Origin: Paraburkholderia panacisoli
GTDB taxonomy: Bacteria; Pseudomonadota; Gammaproteobacteria; Burkholderiales; Burkholderiaceae
NCBI RefSeq assembly: GCF_008369935.1
Contig: NZ_VTUZ01000026.1
Span: forward strand, 62,001 to 126,000
Reading direction: 5' to 3'
DNA length: 64,000 nt
The notes below the pieces were generated by a model. That model made no database searches and was not told the origin of the DNA. It saw only the letters and a program-made list of their open reading frames with translations. This document shows positions 51,541 through 60,181 of this stretch, piece after piece (position 1 is the first letter of the stretch; each line of letters begins with the position of its first letter). The position numbers were made by a program, and so were the translations under genes.

Positions 51541-53156
51541 GCGTTCGACCCTCCGCGATAGTCGTCGAGCAGATCGCACGCGGCAATGCGCGCGGTCAAC
51601 GCGCGCAGTTCGCTTTCCAGCGCGCGGTCTTCATCGACGAACGGCGAGCCCGTGCTCACGTTGTCGATAAACCGTTGCAGCGGCGCCGGCACCGGCGTCG
51701 CGCTGTCGATCCGCAAACGCAGACGCGCGGCCTGCACCGTCGCGAGCGTATGCGCGGCGGCCACCTGCTCGGTCAACTCCAGCACGCGCAAACAGTCGCG
51801 CGCGGCGATCGTCCCCATGCTGACCTTGTCCTGGTTGTGCGATTCGGTCGAGCGCGAAAAGACGCTGGCGGGCATCGTGTTCTTCAGCGCTTCCGCAGTC
51901 CATGCCGACGACGAAATCTGCACGGCCTTGAAACCATGATTGATCGCGGCACGCGCGGGCGCGGCGCCCGACAGGTTGCGCGGCAAGCCGTTGTTGAAAT
52001 TCACGTCGACCAGCAGCGCGAACTGCCGGTCCATCAGATCGGCGAGATTGGCGACCGCGACCTTCAGCGCATCCATCGCGAACGCGATATGGCCGCCGTA
52101 GAAGTTGCCGCCGTGCAGCACGCGCTCGTTGTCGGGATCGATCAGCGGGTTGTCGTTGGCGCTGTTCAACTCGTTCTCGACGTCGCGGCGCACCCACGTC
52201 AGCGCATCGCGCGCCACGCCGATCACGTGCGGCGCGCAGCGAATCGAATAGCGGTCCTGCAGACGATGTCCCGGCGTATCGTCGCGGCCGGCGAGATCGT
52301 CGCGAATCCAGCCGGCCGCTTCGGCCTGGCCGGCGTGCGGCTTCACCTCGAATAGCGTCGCGTCGAAGTGCGCGGCGCGGCCGTCGAGCGCCACGGTCGA
52401 GAGCGCGGTCAAACGCGCGGCGAGCCGCGTCAGATGATCCGCGCGGGCAAACGCGAGACAGGCGAGGCCCGTCATCACCGCCGTGCCGTTCATCAGCGCG
52501 AGGCCTTCTTTCGGCGCGAGCGTGAGCGGCGCGAGACCGAGTTCGGCCCACACGTCATGCACGTCGCGCAGCGCGCCTTCGAACTTCACGTCGCGCTCGC
52601 CGGCGAGCGCCGCCGCCACATACGACAACGGCGTCAGATCGCCGCTCGCGCCGACCGAGCCCTCGGCCGGAATGCGCGGCAACACGCGATGATTGATCAG
52701 ATCGGCAAGGCGTTCGAGCAGCACCGGGCGCACGCCGGAAAAACCATAGGCCAGCGAGTTGAGCCGTGCGGCGATCACCGCGAGCGTTTGCGCGTCGTCG
52801 AGATGCTGGCCCATCCCGCAGCCGTGATAGCGCGTCAGTTGCAGCGGCAGCGCTTCGATCAGTTCCGTCGGCACGTCGACCACGCAGGCGTCGCCGTAAC
52901 CGGTGTTGACGCCGTATACAGTCGCGCCCGCGGCCAGATGGCGGCGCAGAAAATCCGCGCCGCGCTGGATGCGCGCGCGCCATGCGGGGTCGGTGCTCAG
53001 CGCGACCGGCGCGCGGTGCTGCGCAATCGCGACGACCTCTTCGATCGTCAGTTTGCGCGCGCCGATCATAATCGCCGCCATGTTTGCGTTTGCGTCGGCG
53101 TGCGCATTCACGCTCGCGCCGGCATCGCGCGCGTCGCTCAGATCATGTTCGGCCAT
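51537..53156 (-). CDS. Aromatic amino acid ammonia-lyase (HAL/TAL family, APE cluster)
   Basis: A 539-residue lyase with the Ala-Ser-Gly that forms the MIO cofactor (GSVGASGDLTPLSY), the catalytic Tyr in VYGVNTGYGD and SSTESHNQDKVSMG-like residues near the end (FSRSTESHNQDKVSMGTI). It should make an aryl acrylate such as coumarate or cinnamate as the polyene starter. The selectivity pair reads Tyr-His (RYHGCGMG), not His-Leu (TAL), Phe-Leu (PAL) or Ser-His (HutH), so the substrate is open. The first ~25 residues are a disordered extension; starts inside it are possible. Confidence 0.9.
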   Translation of the reverse strand: MAEHDLSDARDAGASVNAHADANANMAAIMIGARKLTIEEVVAIAQHRAPVALSTDPAWRARIQRGADFLRRHLAAGATVYGVNTGYGDACVVDVPTELIEALPLQLTRYHGCGMGQHLDDAQTLAVIAARLNSLAYGFSGVRPVLLERLADLINHRVLPRIPAEGSVGASGDLTPLSYVAAALAGERDVKFEGALRDVHDVWAELGLAPLTLAPKEGLALMNGTAVMTGLACLAFARADHLTRLAARLTALSTVALDGRAAHFDATLFEVKPHAGQAEAAGWIRDDLAGRDDTPGHRLQDRYSIRCAPHVIGVARDALTWVRRDVENELNSANDNPLIDPDNERVLHGGNFYGGHIAFAMDALKVAVANLADLMDRQFALLVDVNFNNGLPRNLSGAAPARAAINHGFKAVQISSSAWTAEALKNTMPASVFSRSTESHNQDKVSMGTIAARDCLRVLELTEQVAAAHTLATVQAARLRLRIDSATPVPAPLQRFIDNVSTGSPFVDEDRALESELRALTARIAACDLLDDYRGGSNA

Positions 53157-54888
53157 TCGCGCCTCGCTTGGAGCTGGCCCAGAAATCGAAGAAGTTGAAC
53201 CATTGGTAAGGTGCCTTGCGGCAATAATGTTCGAGACGTGCCGCGTAACGCTGCGCCCACGTCGCGAGATGCTGCGCCCGTTCGCGGCGCGGCAACTCGA
53301 TGCGCTCGGCGAACGGCTCGAAATACAGGTGGTAGCCGTCGCGCTCTTTCAGGCAGAAGAACAGATACACCGGGCAGCCCAGCGCATGCGCGAGCACATA
53401 CGGCCCTTGCGCGAACGGCGCGCTCGCGCCGAGAAATTGCGCTTCGGTCGTGCGGCCCGCTTCACGCGCGGGCACGCGGTCGCCGACGATCACCAGCAAC
53501 TCGCCGGCATCGACGCGCTGCTGCATCAGCACCGCTGTCTCCGGCCCGAAGTCGCCGACTTCGAGCAGATGCCGCGCGAACTCGCTATTGGCCGACGCCA
53601 GCACGCTGTTGAAGCGGCGCGCGTGCTCCGTGTAGACGACCGCGGTCACTTTTGCGTGAGCGCCGTGTGTGGCGAGCGCGCGCGTCATCTCCAGATTGCC
53701 GAGATGCGCGCCGATCACGAGCGCGCCCTTGCCGCTCGAAACCAATGCTTCGAACGCCGAACGATCGTCGAATTTAACGTCGGCCTCGTCGACGCGCCCG
53801 GACCAGGCGGCGAGTTTGTCGAAGCCCGACTGCGCAAACGCCAGCATATGGCGATACGCGGACAGCCAGCCAGGACGTGGGGTCTCGCCTTGCGGCGCGG
53901 CCGCGCCGAGATGCCTGAAGTAGTCGGCTGACGCCTCGCGCGCGGCGCGGCCCGTCAGCAGAAAATAGGCCACGACCGGATGCAGCCAGAGCGCGGTGAA
54001 GCGGCGGCCGAACAGCTTGCAACTGAGCGCGAGCAAAGCCATGCCGAGATGGCTGCCACGTTCGGCGACGCGCCACCAGTGCTGGCCATTCGGCTCCGGG
54101 GCTTCATTCGGTTCGCGCGGCTCATCGGCACGCGCGGCGCGACGCGGCATGACCTTATGCGCGAGCAGCATCGGCAGACGCAACAGCATGCCGCACACGA
54201 GCCGCGTATGACTGCGGCTGATGCGCACGTTGTCCCACAGCACGTCGAAATGCGATACGCCGTCGGCGGCATAAGTGACGCGCGTCGGAATCGAACGGAA
54301 CGCCGCGCGCCGCCAATGCAGGCGCACGAGGATTTCGATGTCGAAGTCCATGCGCGTGGGCAGCCGCACGCTGTCGATCAACTCACAAACCAGCGCCAAC
54401 GGATACAGACGGAACCCGCACATCGAATCGCGGATCGTCAGCGACAGCGTTTCGATCCACACCCACACGTGCGTCAGATAGCGGCCGTAGAGGCGCGCCT
54501 TCGGCACGCTCTCGTCGTAGACCGGCCGGCCGAGAATCACCGCGCCTGGTTCGGCGCGCGCCGCGTCGATGAAACGCGGCACGTCGGCCGCGTCGTGCTG
54601 GCCGTCGGCGTCGATCTGCAACGCGTGCGTGTAGCCGGCGTCGCGCGCTGCGCGCAGCCCCGCCATCACCGCCGCGCCTTTGCCGCCGTTGACCGGCAGA
54701 CGCAGCAGCGTGAGCTGCCCCGCGTACTGCTGCGCGAGCGCGGCGAGCACCTGCTGGGTCGGCTCGTCGCTGCCGTCGTCGACCACGAAGATCGGCAAGC
54801 GATGCACCGCGAGACGGGCGACGGTCGCGCCGATCGCGTCCTTGTGGTTGTAGATCGGAATGACGATGCAGGCAGTGAAGCGGCTCAT
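53143..54888 (-). CDS. Glycosyltransferase family 2 fused to LpxL-like acyltransferase (APE cluster)
   Basis: A 581-residue two-domain protein. Residues about 1-240 are a GT-A glycosyltransferase of the dolichyl-phosphate-mannose-synthase type (IVIPIYNHKDAIG, VVDDGSDEPTQQ, GGKGAAVMAGL, and the metal site QIDADGQHD). A Pro/Glu linker follows at about 255-275. The C-terminal LPLAT domain has an intact HX4E dyad (GAHLGNLEMTRA) and ends in FNFFDFWA. This fusion is typical of APE and flexirubin clusters and probably builds the lipid or sugar anchor. It overlaps the ammonia-lyase by 14 bases. Confidence 0.9.
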   Translation of the reverse strand: MSRFTACIVIPIYNHKDAIGATVARLAVHRLPIFVVDDGSDEPTQQVLAALAQQYAGQLTLLRLPVNGGKGAAVMAGLRAARDAGYTHALQIDADGQHDAADVPRFIDAARAEPGAVILGRPVYDESVPKARLYGRYLTHVWVWIETLSLTIRDSMCGFRLYPLALVCELIDSVRLPTRMDFDIEILVRLHWRRAAFRSIPTRVTYAADGVSHFDVLWDNVRISRSHTRLVCGMLLRLPMLLAHKVMPRRAARADEPREPNEAPEPNGQHWWRVAERGSHLGMALLALSCKLFGRRFTALWLHPVVAYFLLTGRAAREASADYFRHLGAAAPQGETPRPGWLSAYRHMLAFAQSGFDKLAAWSGRVDEADVKFDDRSAFEALVSSGKGALVIGAHLGNLEMTRALATHGAHAKVTAVVYTEHARRFNSVLASANSEFARHLLEVGDFGPETAVLMQQRVDAGELLVIVGDRVPAREAGRTTEAQFLGASAPFAQGPYVLAHALGCPVYLFFCLKERDGYHLYFEPFAERIELPRRERAQHLATWAQRYAARLEHYCRKAPYQWFNFFDFWASSKRGANGRT

Positions 54889-56600
54889 CACGCGGGCTCC
54901 CGATAGACGATCACCCCCGCTGCACATTCGCGGCCGTCCATCCGGTACGCGAACTGCACCCGGCGGCGCGCGGCGTCATGGGCCAGCGTGAGCTTGAGCA
55001 CCGCGCCCGGCAAAACCGGCGCCATGAACTTCAGCCTGTCGATCGACGCGACCGCGCGCACGGCCGGCAAATGATCGGCGGCCAGACGGATCGCCCAGTC
55101 GAGCTGCACCACGCCCGGCAAAATCGGCAGACCGGGAAAGTGGCCGGCAAAATGCGCGAGCGTGCGCGGCACGCGCAGTTCGTAGTGCAGCGTGTCGCCG
55201 CTGCGCGTTTCGGCCAGCACGTCCATGCCTTCCGCGCGTGCGTCGAAGGCGGCCGCCACGGCGCTCACCGGCAGCTTGCCACGCGCGTCGAATGGCAAGG
55301 TCAGCCGGAAACGCCAATGACGCGGCAGTACGACCACGTCGAAATAGTTCGCGAGATGGCGGCGCAGGGTTCGCGCAAGCAGCACGCGGCCTTCGTCGCG
55401 CAACGCCGCGCCGCCCGCTTCGGTCAACGCGACCACCGCGCCGGCGCGTTCGCGCGACGCGCCTTCCAACGGCACGATCGCCGCTTGCGCCACATACGGG
55501 TGCAGCGCGAGACGCGCTTCCAGCTCGGCGAGCGACACGCGCTTGCCATCCAGCTTCAGCACGCGGTCGAGCCGGCCTTGCAAACGGAAACGTCCATGCG
55601 CGTCGCAAGTGATCCTGTCGTCGGTGCGGTGCCAGCCTGGGTGGCCCAGATGCGGTGAGCGCACGTTCAGCGCACCGTCCTCGTCGCGGCGCACTTCGAC
55701 GCCGGTCACCGGCTCCCATGCATCGGTCCGGTCCTGCTGCCGCCACGCGATGCCGCCGGTTTCCGTGCTGCCGTAGATTTCCAGCGGCGCGGCGCCATAC
55801 GCGACGGCGTAGTGCCGCGCGGCTTCGAGCGCGAGCGGGCCGCCCGACGAAAAGAACGCACGCGGCACCGGCGTCAACGAAGCGAAGCCGGGCAACGCGG
55901 GCCAACGTGACAATTGTGCGGGCGTCGAGACGACCACAGTCGCGCCGCATTGCGCGATCCGGCTTTGCAAATGCAGCGGATCGAAGCTGATCGCGCGATC
56001 GAACGCGCGACCGGCGGCTAGCGGCCATAACACGCGAAACAGCAAACCGTAGATGTGGTGATGCGGCACGCTCGCGAGCATCGTCGCGTCGCCGAGCAGC
56101 GCGCCCCACTGCTGTTCCAGCGTGTGCACTTCGGCGTCGAATTGCGCGAGCGTCTTGCGGATGGGTTTCGGGCGGCCGCTGCTGCCGGACGTGTAGAGCG
56201 TGAGCGGGGCTTGCGGATCGATCGGGTAGGCGCGGCGCGCGGCGTGCGCTGCGAGCGGGTCCGCGTTCGCCGCGCTCGTGTCCGGGGTGAAGGGCGGCAG
56301 GTCCGCATCGGTCAGCACGACGTCGTAAGCGCCGGCGAGATCGGCTAGATAGCCCGGCGTCGCGTTGGCCGGCAACACCGGCTCCTTGCCGCACGCGAAT
56401 AGCGCGAACAGTGCGCACGCAAAATCGAACGGATCGTCGATGCACAGCGCGTAGCGCGGCTCGGTGCGTGTTTGCAGCAGCGCGATCAGCGCGGCGACGC
56501 GCGCACGGAACGCCGCACGATCCAGCACCGCGTTGCCATCCCGGCATACCGGCGCGGCGGCTTCATCCGCAGCCGACAACAGATCGTGCAACGCGATCAT
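54888..56600 (-). CDS. AMP-dependent acyl-ACP/CoA ligase fused to FabZ-like dehydratase (APE cluster)
   Basis: A 570-residue fusion. The ligase part (about 1-440) has the P-loop LTLYTSGSSGRPKPIRKT, EIYGSTETGGIAWR, TDDRITCDAHGRFRLQGRLDR and the C-terminal catalytic Lys in GKLPVSAV. It should activate the aryl acid and load it onto an ACP. From about 455 a hotdog dehydratase follows (LAHFAGHFPGLPILPGVVQLDWAI, FabZ pattern). In several APE clusters these are two genes (ApeH and ApeI types); here one polypeptide carries both. It overlaps the upstream membrane-protein gene by four bases. Confidence 0.9.
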   Translation of the reverse strand: MIALHDLLSAADEAAAPVCRDGNAVLDRAAFRARVAALIALLQTRTEPRYALCIDDPFDFACALFALFACGKEPVLPANATPGYLADLAGAYDVVLTDADLPPFTPDTSAANADPLAAHAARRAYPIDPQAPLTLYTSGSSGRPKPIRKTLAQFDAEVHTLEQQWGALLGDATMLASVPHHHIYGLLFRVLWPLAAGRAFDRAISFDPLHLQSRIAQCGATVVVSTPAQLSRWPALPGFASLTPVPRAFFSSGGPLALEAARHYAVAYGAAPLEIYGSTETGGIAWRQQDRTDAWEPVTGVEVRRDEDGALNVRSPHLGHPGWHRTDDRITCDAHGRFRLQGRLDRVLKLDGKRVSLAELEARLALHPYVAQAAIVPLEGASRERAGAVVALTEAGGAALRDEGRVLLARTLRRHLANYFDVVVLPRHWRFRLTLPFDARGKLPVSAVAAAFDARAEGMDVLAETRSGDTLHYELRVPRTLAHFAGHFPGLPILPGVVQLDWAIRLAADHLPAVRAVASIDRLKFMAPVLPGAVLKLTLAHDAARRRVQFAYRMDGRECAAGVIVYREPA

Positions 56601-57259
56601 GCCGCCCCCGAACGCGCGGCGCGCGGCAGCACGACCAGATAACGCCAGATCACCTCGGCCACCAGCAGCACGCCGATCAGCCCGTAAGCAATCGCACCGT
56701 TATAGAGCGACCAGCTCGCGCGACTCCAGTACAACGCCGTGTATGCGGAAAACGCGCCATTCAGTACGAAGAACGCACACCACACCTGAGTCACGCGCCG
56801 CGTATGGCGCACCGCGCCGGGCGGCAGATCGGGATTGCCGAGGCGCGCGAATTTTTCGATCATCGACGGTCCGCGCACGAGCGTCGCACCGAACGCGATC
56901 AGCAAACCGAGATTGACGAGCGACGGATAGAGCCGCAACAGCAGCTCGCTATCGGTGACGACGATCGCCGCCGACGCGCAGCTCAGCATGCCGACCACTG
57001 CCCAGTCGATGGTGGTCAGACGCCGCAGCGACGCCGCGAGCGTGCCGCCGCCGGCCCAACGCTGCAACCACAGAATCGCGAACAGCATGCAGCCGACCAC
57101 ACGCGGCGCGTCCCAGCGCCACGCGCACAGGATCAGCGCGGGATAGGCGAGCTTGAGCAGCGCCTGCACGACGAGCTTGCCCCAGCGCCGCGCGGCGTCG
57201 GGCTCCGCCGCGACGACCGGACGCGCCGCCGCCGGCATGCGCGAGCGCGTGGCCGGCAT
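56597..57259 (-). CDS. COG4648-type integral membrane protein (APE cluster)
   Basis: A 220-residue membrane protein with about six TM segments (LAYPALILCAWRW, VVGCMLFAILWLQRW, IDWAVVGMLSCASAAIVV and others) and the conserved loop RGPSMIEKFARLGNPDLPPGAVRHTRRVTQVWCAFFVLNG between them. This family occurs in APE and related clusters with an unknown role, perhaps scaffolding the enzymes at the membrane. Confidence 0.85.
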   Translation of the reverse strand: MPATRSRMPAAARPVVAAEPDAARRWGKLVVQALLKLAYPALILCAWRWDAPRVVGCMLFAILWLQRWAGGGTLAASLRRLTTIDWAVVGMLSCASAAIVVTDSELLLRLYPSLVNLGLLIAFGATLVRGPSMIEKFARLGNPDLPPGAVRHTRRVTQVWCAFFVLNGAFSAYTALYWSRASWSLYNGAIAYGLIGVLLVAEVIWRYLVVLPRAARSGAA

Positions 57260-57510
57260 CAGCCTTGGGTCGCCAGCAGGGATTCGACCGCGCCGATCAC
57301 GTCACCCACGGTGCGCACCGATTTGAAGGCCTCGGGCTTGATGCGGCGGCCGGTCATCTCCTGCAGTTTGATCGCGAGGTCGACGGCGTCGATGCTGTCG
57401 AGATCGAGATCTTCGAACAGATGCGCGTCGGGCGTCACGCGTTCGGGCTCGATGGCGAAGTTCTCTTTGAAGATCGCGCGAATGCGTTCAAGAATCTCTG
57501 CGTCGGACAC
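57259..57510 (-). CDS. Acyl carrier protein (APE cluster)
   Basis: An 83-residue ACP with the phosphopantetheine Ser in FEDLDLDSIDAVDLAIKL. Shares one base with the membrane protein gene and lies three bases from the second ACP. Having two ACPs is usual in APE clusters, one probably serving the starter and one the growing chain. No phosphopantetheinyl transferase gene is seen in the window, so an enzyme encoded elsewhere must activate it. Confidence 0.93.
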   Translation of the reverse strand: MSDAEILERIRAIFKENFAIEPERVTPDAHLFEDLDLDSIDAVDLAIKLQEMTGRRIKPEAFKSVRTVGDVIGAVESLLATQG

Positions 57511-57513
57511 GGT

Positions 57514-57813
57514 TCATTCCCCCTTCTTTGAGGTTTCGTTCGTAGCAGCCGCCGCTTCGCGCTGACTCGCGACCAATGCGGCCAGCGTGTTGATCGAGCG
57601 GAAGTGTTCGCGCGTGCGTTCGTCGTTCGCCGCGATGGTCAGTTGGTATTGCTTGCGCAGCACGATGCCGATTTCGAGCGCGTCGATCGAGTCGAGACCG
57701 ATGCCGTCCGTATCGAACAACGGGGCATCGTCGTCGATATCGGCGGGGGTCAGGTCTTCGAGGTCGAGCGCTTCGATCAGAAGCTGCTTAATTTCCAGTT
57801 TTAAAGAATCCAT
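57514..57813 (-). CDS. Acyl carrier protein (APE cluster, second)
   Basis: A 99-residue ACP with the phosphopantetheine Ser in GIGLDSIDALEIGIVL. It has a longer, Ala/Lys-rich C-terminus than the first ACP. The start overlaps the end of the acyltransferase gene by 26 bases, a tight coupling that the frame supports. Confidence 0.93.
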   Translation of the reverse strand: MDSLKLEIKQLLIEALDLEDLTPADIDDDAPLFDTDGIGLDSIDALEIGIVLRKQYQLTIAANDERTREHFRSINTLAALVASQREAAAATNETSKKGE

Positions 57814-58582
57814 AAGCGAACAAATGCTGGGTAATGTGTGCTTCGACGGCGCTCGTCACGCTGCGCGCCGCGAGAGCCGGTATTGTTTGATGGGCCGCAA
57901 GCTGCTCGACGCCTAACGGCGCGAGCACGTTCACGCGCATCCGGAACGCGCGCGCCGGCACGTGATACCAGCGCATCTGCGTCATGAACGCGGGCGGGTC
58001 GCAATCCATCAGCACCGGCACGATCGGCGCGCCGGCCTTTAACGCCATGTGCGCGAAACCGCGCGAAAACGCATGCAGCCGATTGCGCGCGGGACTGCGC
58101 GTGCCCTCGGGAAAAATGATCACCGTGTAGCCCGCCGCCAGTTGCCTCGCGCCCGCCTCGATCAGCGCCGCGGGGTCCGCATTGCTGACGTATTGCGCGG
58201 CTCGCACGATCCCCCAGAAGCACGGGTTGCTCCAGTGCGCGTTTTTCACGACGCAACAGGCGCGCGGCGTGAGCGACAACAGCACCATCACGTCGAGGTA
58301 GGTCGGGTGATTCGCCACCACGACCGAGGGCCCGCCCGCGCGCAGCGCGTCCGAACCCGACACCTCGAGCTTCATTACACCGGCGCTGCGCAACAGTGCG
58401 ACCAGCGCGCGGAAAAACCAGTGGATCACACCCGTCACGGCCCGCTGCCGCGACGCGCGATGCGGCCACAGCCACGCGAGCGGAAACACCAGCACGGAAA
58501 ACAGCACGCCGCAGACGCCGAACACCACGAAGGCCATGCCGGTCGCGCAAAAACGCCAGAGGTAATCAAGCCGCGCGGTCAT
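57788..58582 (-). CDS. PlsC/LPLAT-type acyltransferase (APE cluster)
   Basis: A 264-residue acyltransferase. An N-terminal TM pair (MAFVVFGVCGVLFSVLVFPLAWLW) is followed by the LPLAT core with an intact HX4D motif (VVVANHPTYLDVMVLLSL), FPEGTRSPARNRLHAFSRGFAHMALKAGAPIVPVLM. It likely attaches an acyl chain to the polyene lipid. ATG 58582 chosen from homology; overlaps the upstream chain-length-factor-like gene by 17 bases. Confidence 0.9.
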   Translation of the reverse strand: MTARLDYLWRFCATGMAFVVFGVCGVLFSVLVFPLAWLWPHRASRQRAVTGVIHWFFRALVALLRSAGVMKLEVSGSDALRAGGPSVVVANHPTYLDVMVLLSLTPRACCVVKNAHWSNPCFWGIVRAAQYVSNADPAALIEAGARQLAAGYTVIIFPEGTRSPARNRLHAFSRGFAHMALKAGAPIVPVLMDCDPPAFMTQMRWYHVPARAFRMRVNVLAPLGVEQLAAHQTIPALAARSVTSAVEAHITQHLFAYGFFKTGN

Positions 58583-59360
58583 GCCAACTCCAATGCCAGA
58601 GGGCGCCGGCGCGCTGCCAGCACGCCGGCTGGCCGGTTTCCAGACAGTGCAGCAGCGCCTGGCTCTGGGTCGCGAAGCTGGTGGCCGGGCCGAGGCCGCT
58701 GGCGGCGGTGGTTTCGGTGGCCGCTGCGGTTTCGGTGGCCGCGCCGTTGTCACGGTTGCCGCCGGCCGCGTTTGCACCGCCGGATTGCGTGGGCGGCTCG
58801 CCTCCGGCGCGGCACAGAGAGCACGTTATATGCCCGGCCGCCGCCTCCCGGTCCAGCAGAATCGCGATCGCGCCGCCCTGCACTTCGTCCTCGATCGTGC
58901 CGTAGGCCGTGTCGGCCGGTTCGTCGGCGTACACCAGCAGGACCGGCGAGTCAGGCTGCGTCGCGAATTGCGCGTGGGCTTCCAGCAGCGCGTAGCCAAG
59001 CGTTTCCGCGCCGGCCGAGATCGCGCTAGCCGCCGAGCGGTCGCCGCGCGCGATCCCGAACACACCGGTCATCGCGTTCAGCACCGACAGGCTGAAGGCG
59101 GTCGGCGAAACCGGCTCGGCCGCGCTGATGCTGCGCAGGATGTCGGTGGTGCGGCGCAATTCCCCGTGGCGCGACGCGAACACGACCCGGACCGCGCCTT
59201 GCGCGACGCAGTCGTGCGCGACTTTCAGCGCGACTTTGGACAGCGTGCTCAGACGCCGCCGCACCATCGGCTCGATGAAGCCAATCTCGGGGGCGGCGGA
59301 TGCGGTAGCCGGCCAGCTAGACCAGCGACCGACCGGAATGGTCCAGTGCAGATCGGGCAT
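58566..59360 (-). CDS. Ketosynthase-like chain-length-factor protein (APE cluster, first gene)
   Basis: A 264-residue protein of the short ketosynthase N-terminal type (Ketoacyl-synt_2, chain length factor). It has FASRHGELRRTTDILRSISAAEPVSPTAFSLSVLNAMTGVFGIARGDR, but where a ketosynthase has its Cys the sequence reads SAISAGAETLG, so it cannot condense by itself. It probably sets chain length by pairing with an active ketosynthase. The region around 200-245 is a low-complexity Ala/Thr/Gly stretch with a short DNA repeat. Start at ATG 59360 matches the family; ATG 59429 is possible. Confidence 0.82.
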   Translation of the reverse strand: MPDLHWTIPVGRWSSWPATASAAPEIGFIEPMVRRRLSTLSKVALKVAHDCVAQGAVRVVFASRHGELRRTTDILRSISAAEPVSPTAFSLSVLNAMTGVFGIARGDRSAASAISAGAETLGYALLEAHAQFATQPDSPVLLVYADEPADTAYGTIEDEVQGGAIAILLDREAAAGHITCSLCRAGGEPPTQSGGANAAGGNRDNGAATETAAATETTAASGLGPATSFATQSQALLHCLETGQPACWQRAGALWHWSWHDRAA

Positions 59361-59947
59361 ATCGGTGTTCGCGTGTAGATAGGGGAGGCTCGCGCGCCGG
59401 ACGGAGCATACCGCCGTCGCAGCGTCCATGCGCCGCGCGGACCGGCATCTCCAGCCGGGGGCCATCCAGTCTTCTTATAGGGATTTCGGCGATTGAGCAG
59501 AGCCTGCCCACGGTTTCAGGGCGTCTGGCAATGAGTCTGATGGATCGTCGCGGGCTCCCCTGGTCGCCGGAATCATGGTGCGTATTCTGGATTAATTCAG
59601 CGACAAAAGACGTATCCATCTGTATCCGTCGCGCCGATGCTATAGGGGGTCGAAACACGACCCCCCGTCGATCGCAGCATCGGCACGGCGCGCCCGATCG
59701 GACCGAAAGCCAGTGGCGGCGCGCTTTTGGCGGCGTCGACGGCGAGCCCCATGGGCGCGGGCCAGACCATTGCTTTCAACCAGCCTTCTGCACGCGTGTT
59801 TCAGATCGGAACATTTTGCAAGCTGCGCAACGGCGCGCGACTCGTGCGCTGCGCATGGACCGCCGCGCAGGGCCGCTAACTGCGGGGCCGCCCGCATGCG
59901 AGGCGGCGGCACTTCACGGCCAATTGCGCCGTGCGGCCCGCCCAGCC
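59361..59947. other. Promoter region of the APE operon and upstream intergenic DNA
   Basis: Nearly 600 bases without a supported gene. Notable: GTATCC repeated 10 bases apart (59612-59617 and 59622-59627), as expected for an activator binding one DNA face; and an 8-bp hairpin GGGGGTCG-AAACA-CGACCCCC (59645-59665) without a T run. No clear -35/-10 pair was found on the minus strand. A 148-codon plus ORF here has no ribosome-binding site and is not called. Confidence 0.4.
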
Positions 59948-59956
59948 TGCTATACT
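59948..59956 (+). promoter_or_regulatory. Extended -10 promoter for the riboswitch transcript
   Basis: TGC followed by TATACT at 59951-59956 forms an extended -10. Transcription from it would begin near 59963, at the 5' end of the riboswitch. Confidence 0.6.
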
Positions 59957-59962
59957 CCGTCC

Positions 59963-60102
59963 CTCATTGGGGAGTAGCCGCCCCGCGGCATGTCCGCACC
60001 ATTGAGCCTGGTGCGTCGCACGTGCGATTCGCGGGGGCGCCTGTCAACAGACTTGGTCGTCACGGCCATGGCAGCCGCAGCCTCCGGCCTGGCGAGACCG
60101 AT
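59963..60102 (+). ncRNA. yybP-ykoY manganese riboswitch
   Basis: The two conserved Mn2+-binding loops are visible: GGGGAGTAGCC at about 59969-59979, and TCAACAGACTTGGTC (about 60044-60058), closed by the 3' conserved GGCGAGACC at 60091-60099. Spacing fits the two-legged yybP-ykoY fold. The downstream gene is a TMEM165/UPF0016 Mn2+ exporter, the usual partner in proteobacteria. Mn2+ should raise expression. Assignment is by motif, not by covariance search. Confidence 0.9.
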
Positions 60103-60181
60103 GATCCACGCGCCGCAACAGGGCCCGGCGTATCGTGGGTCGTCGCTCGTTCGTGGCAGGCCCGGATAAACCCACTCAATC

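Noticed and set aside
59531..59977. 148-codon plus-strand ORF before the riboswitch
   Set aside because: It runs into the riboswitch leader, lacks a ribosome-binding site and has no recognisable domain.
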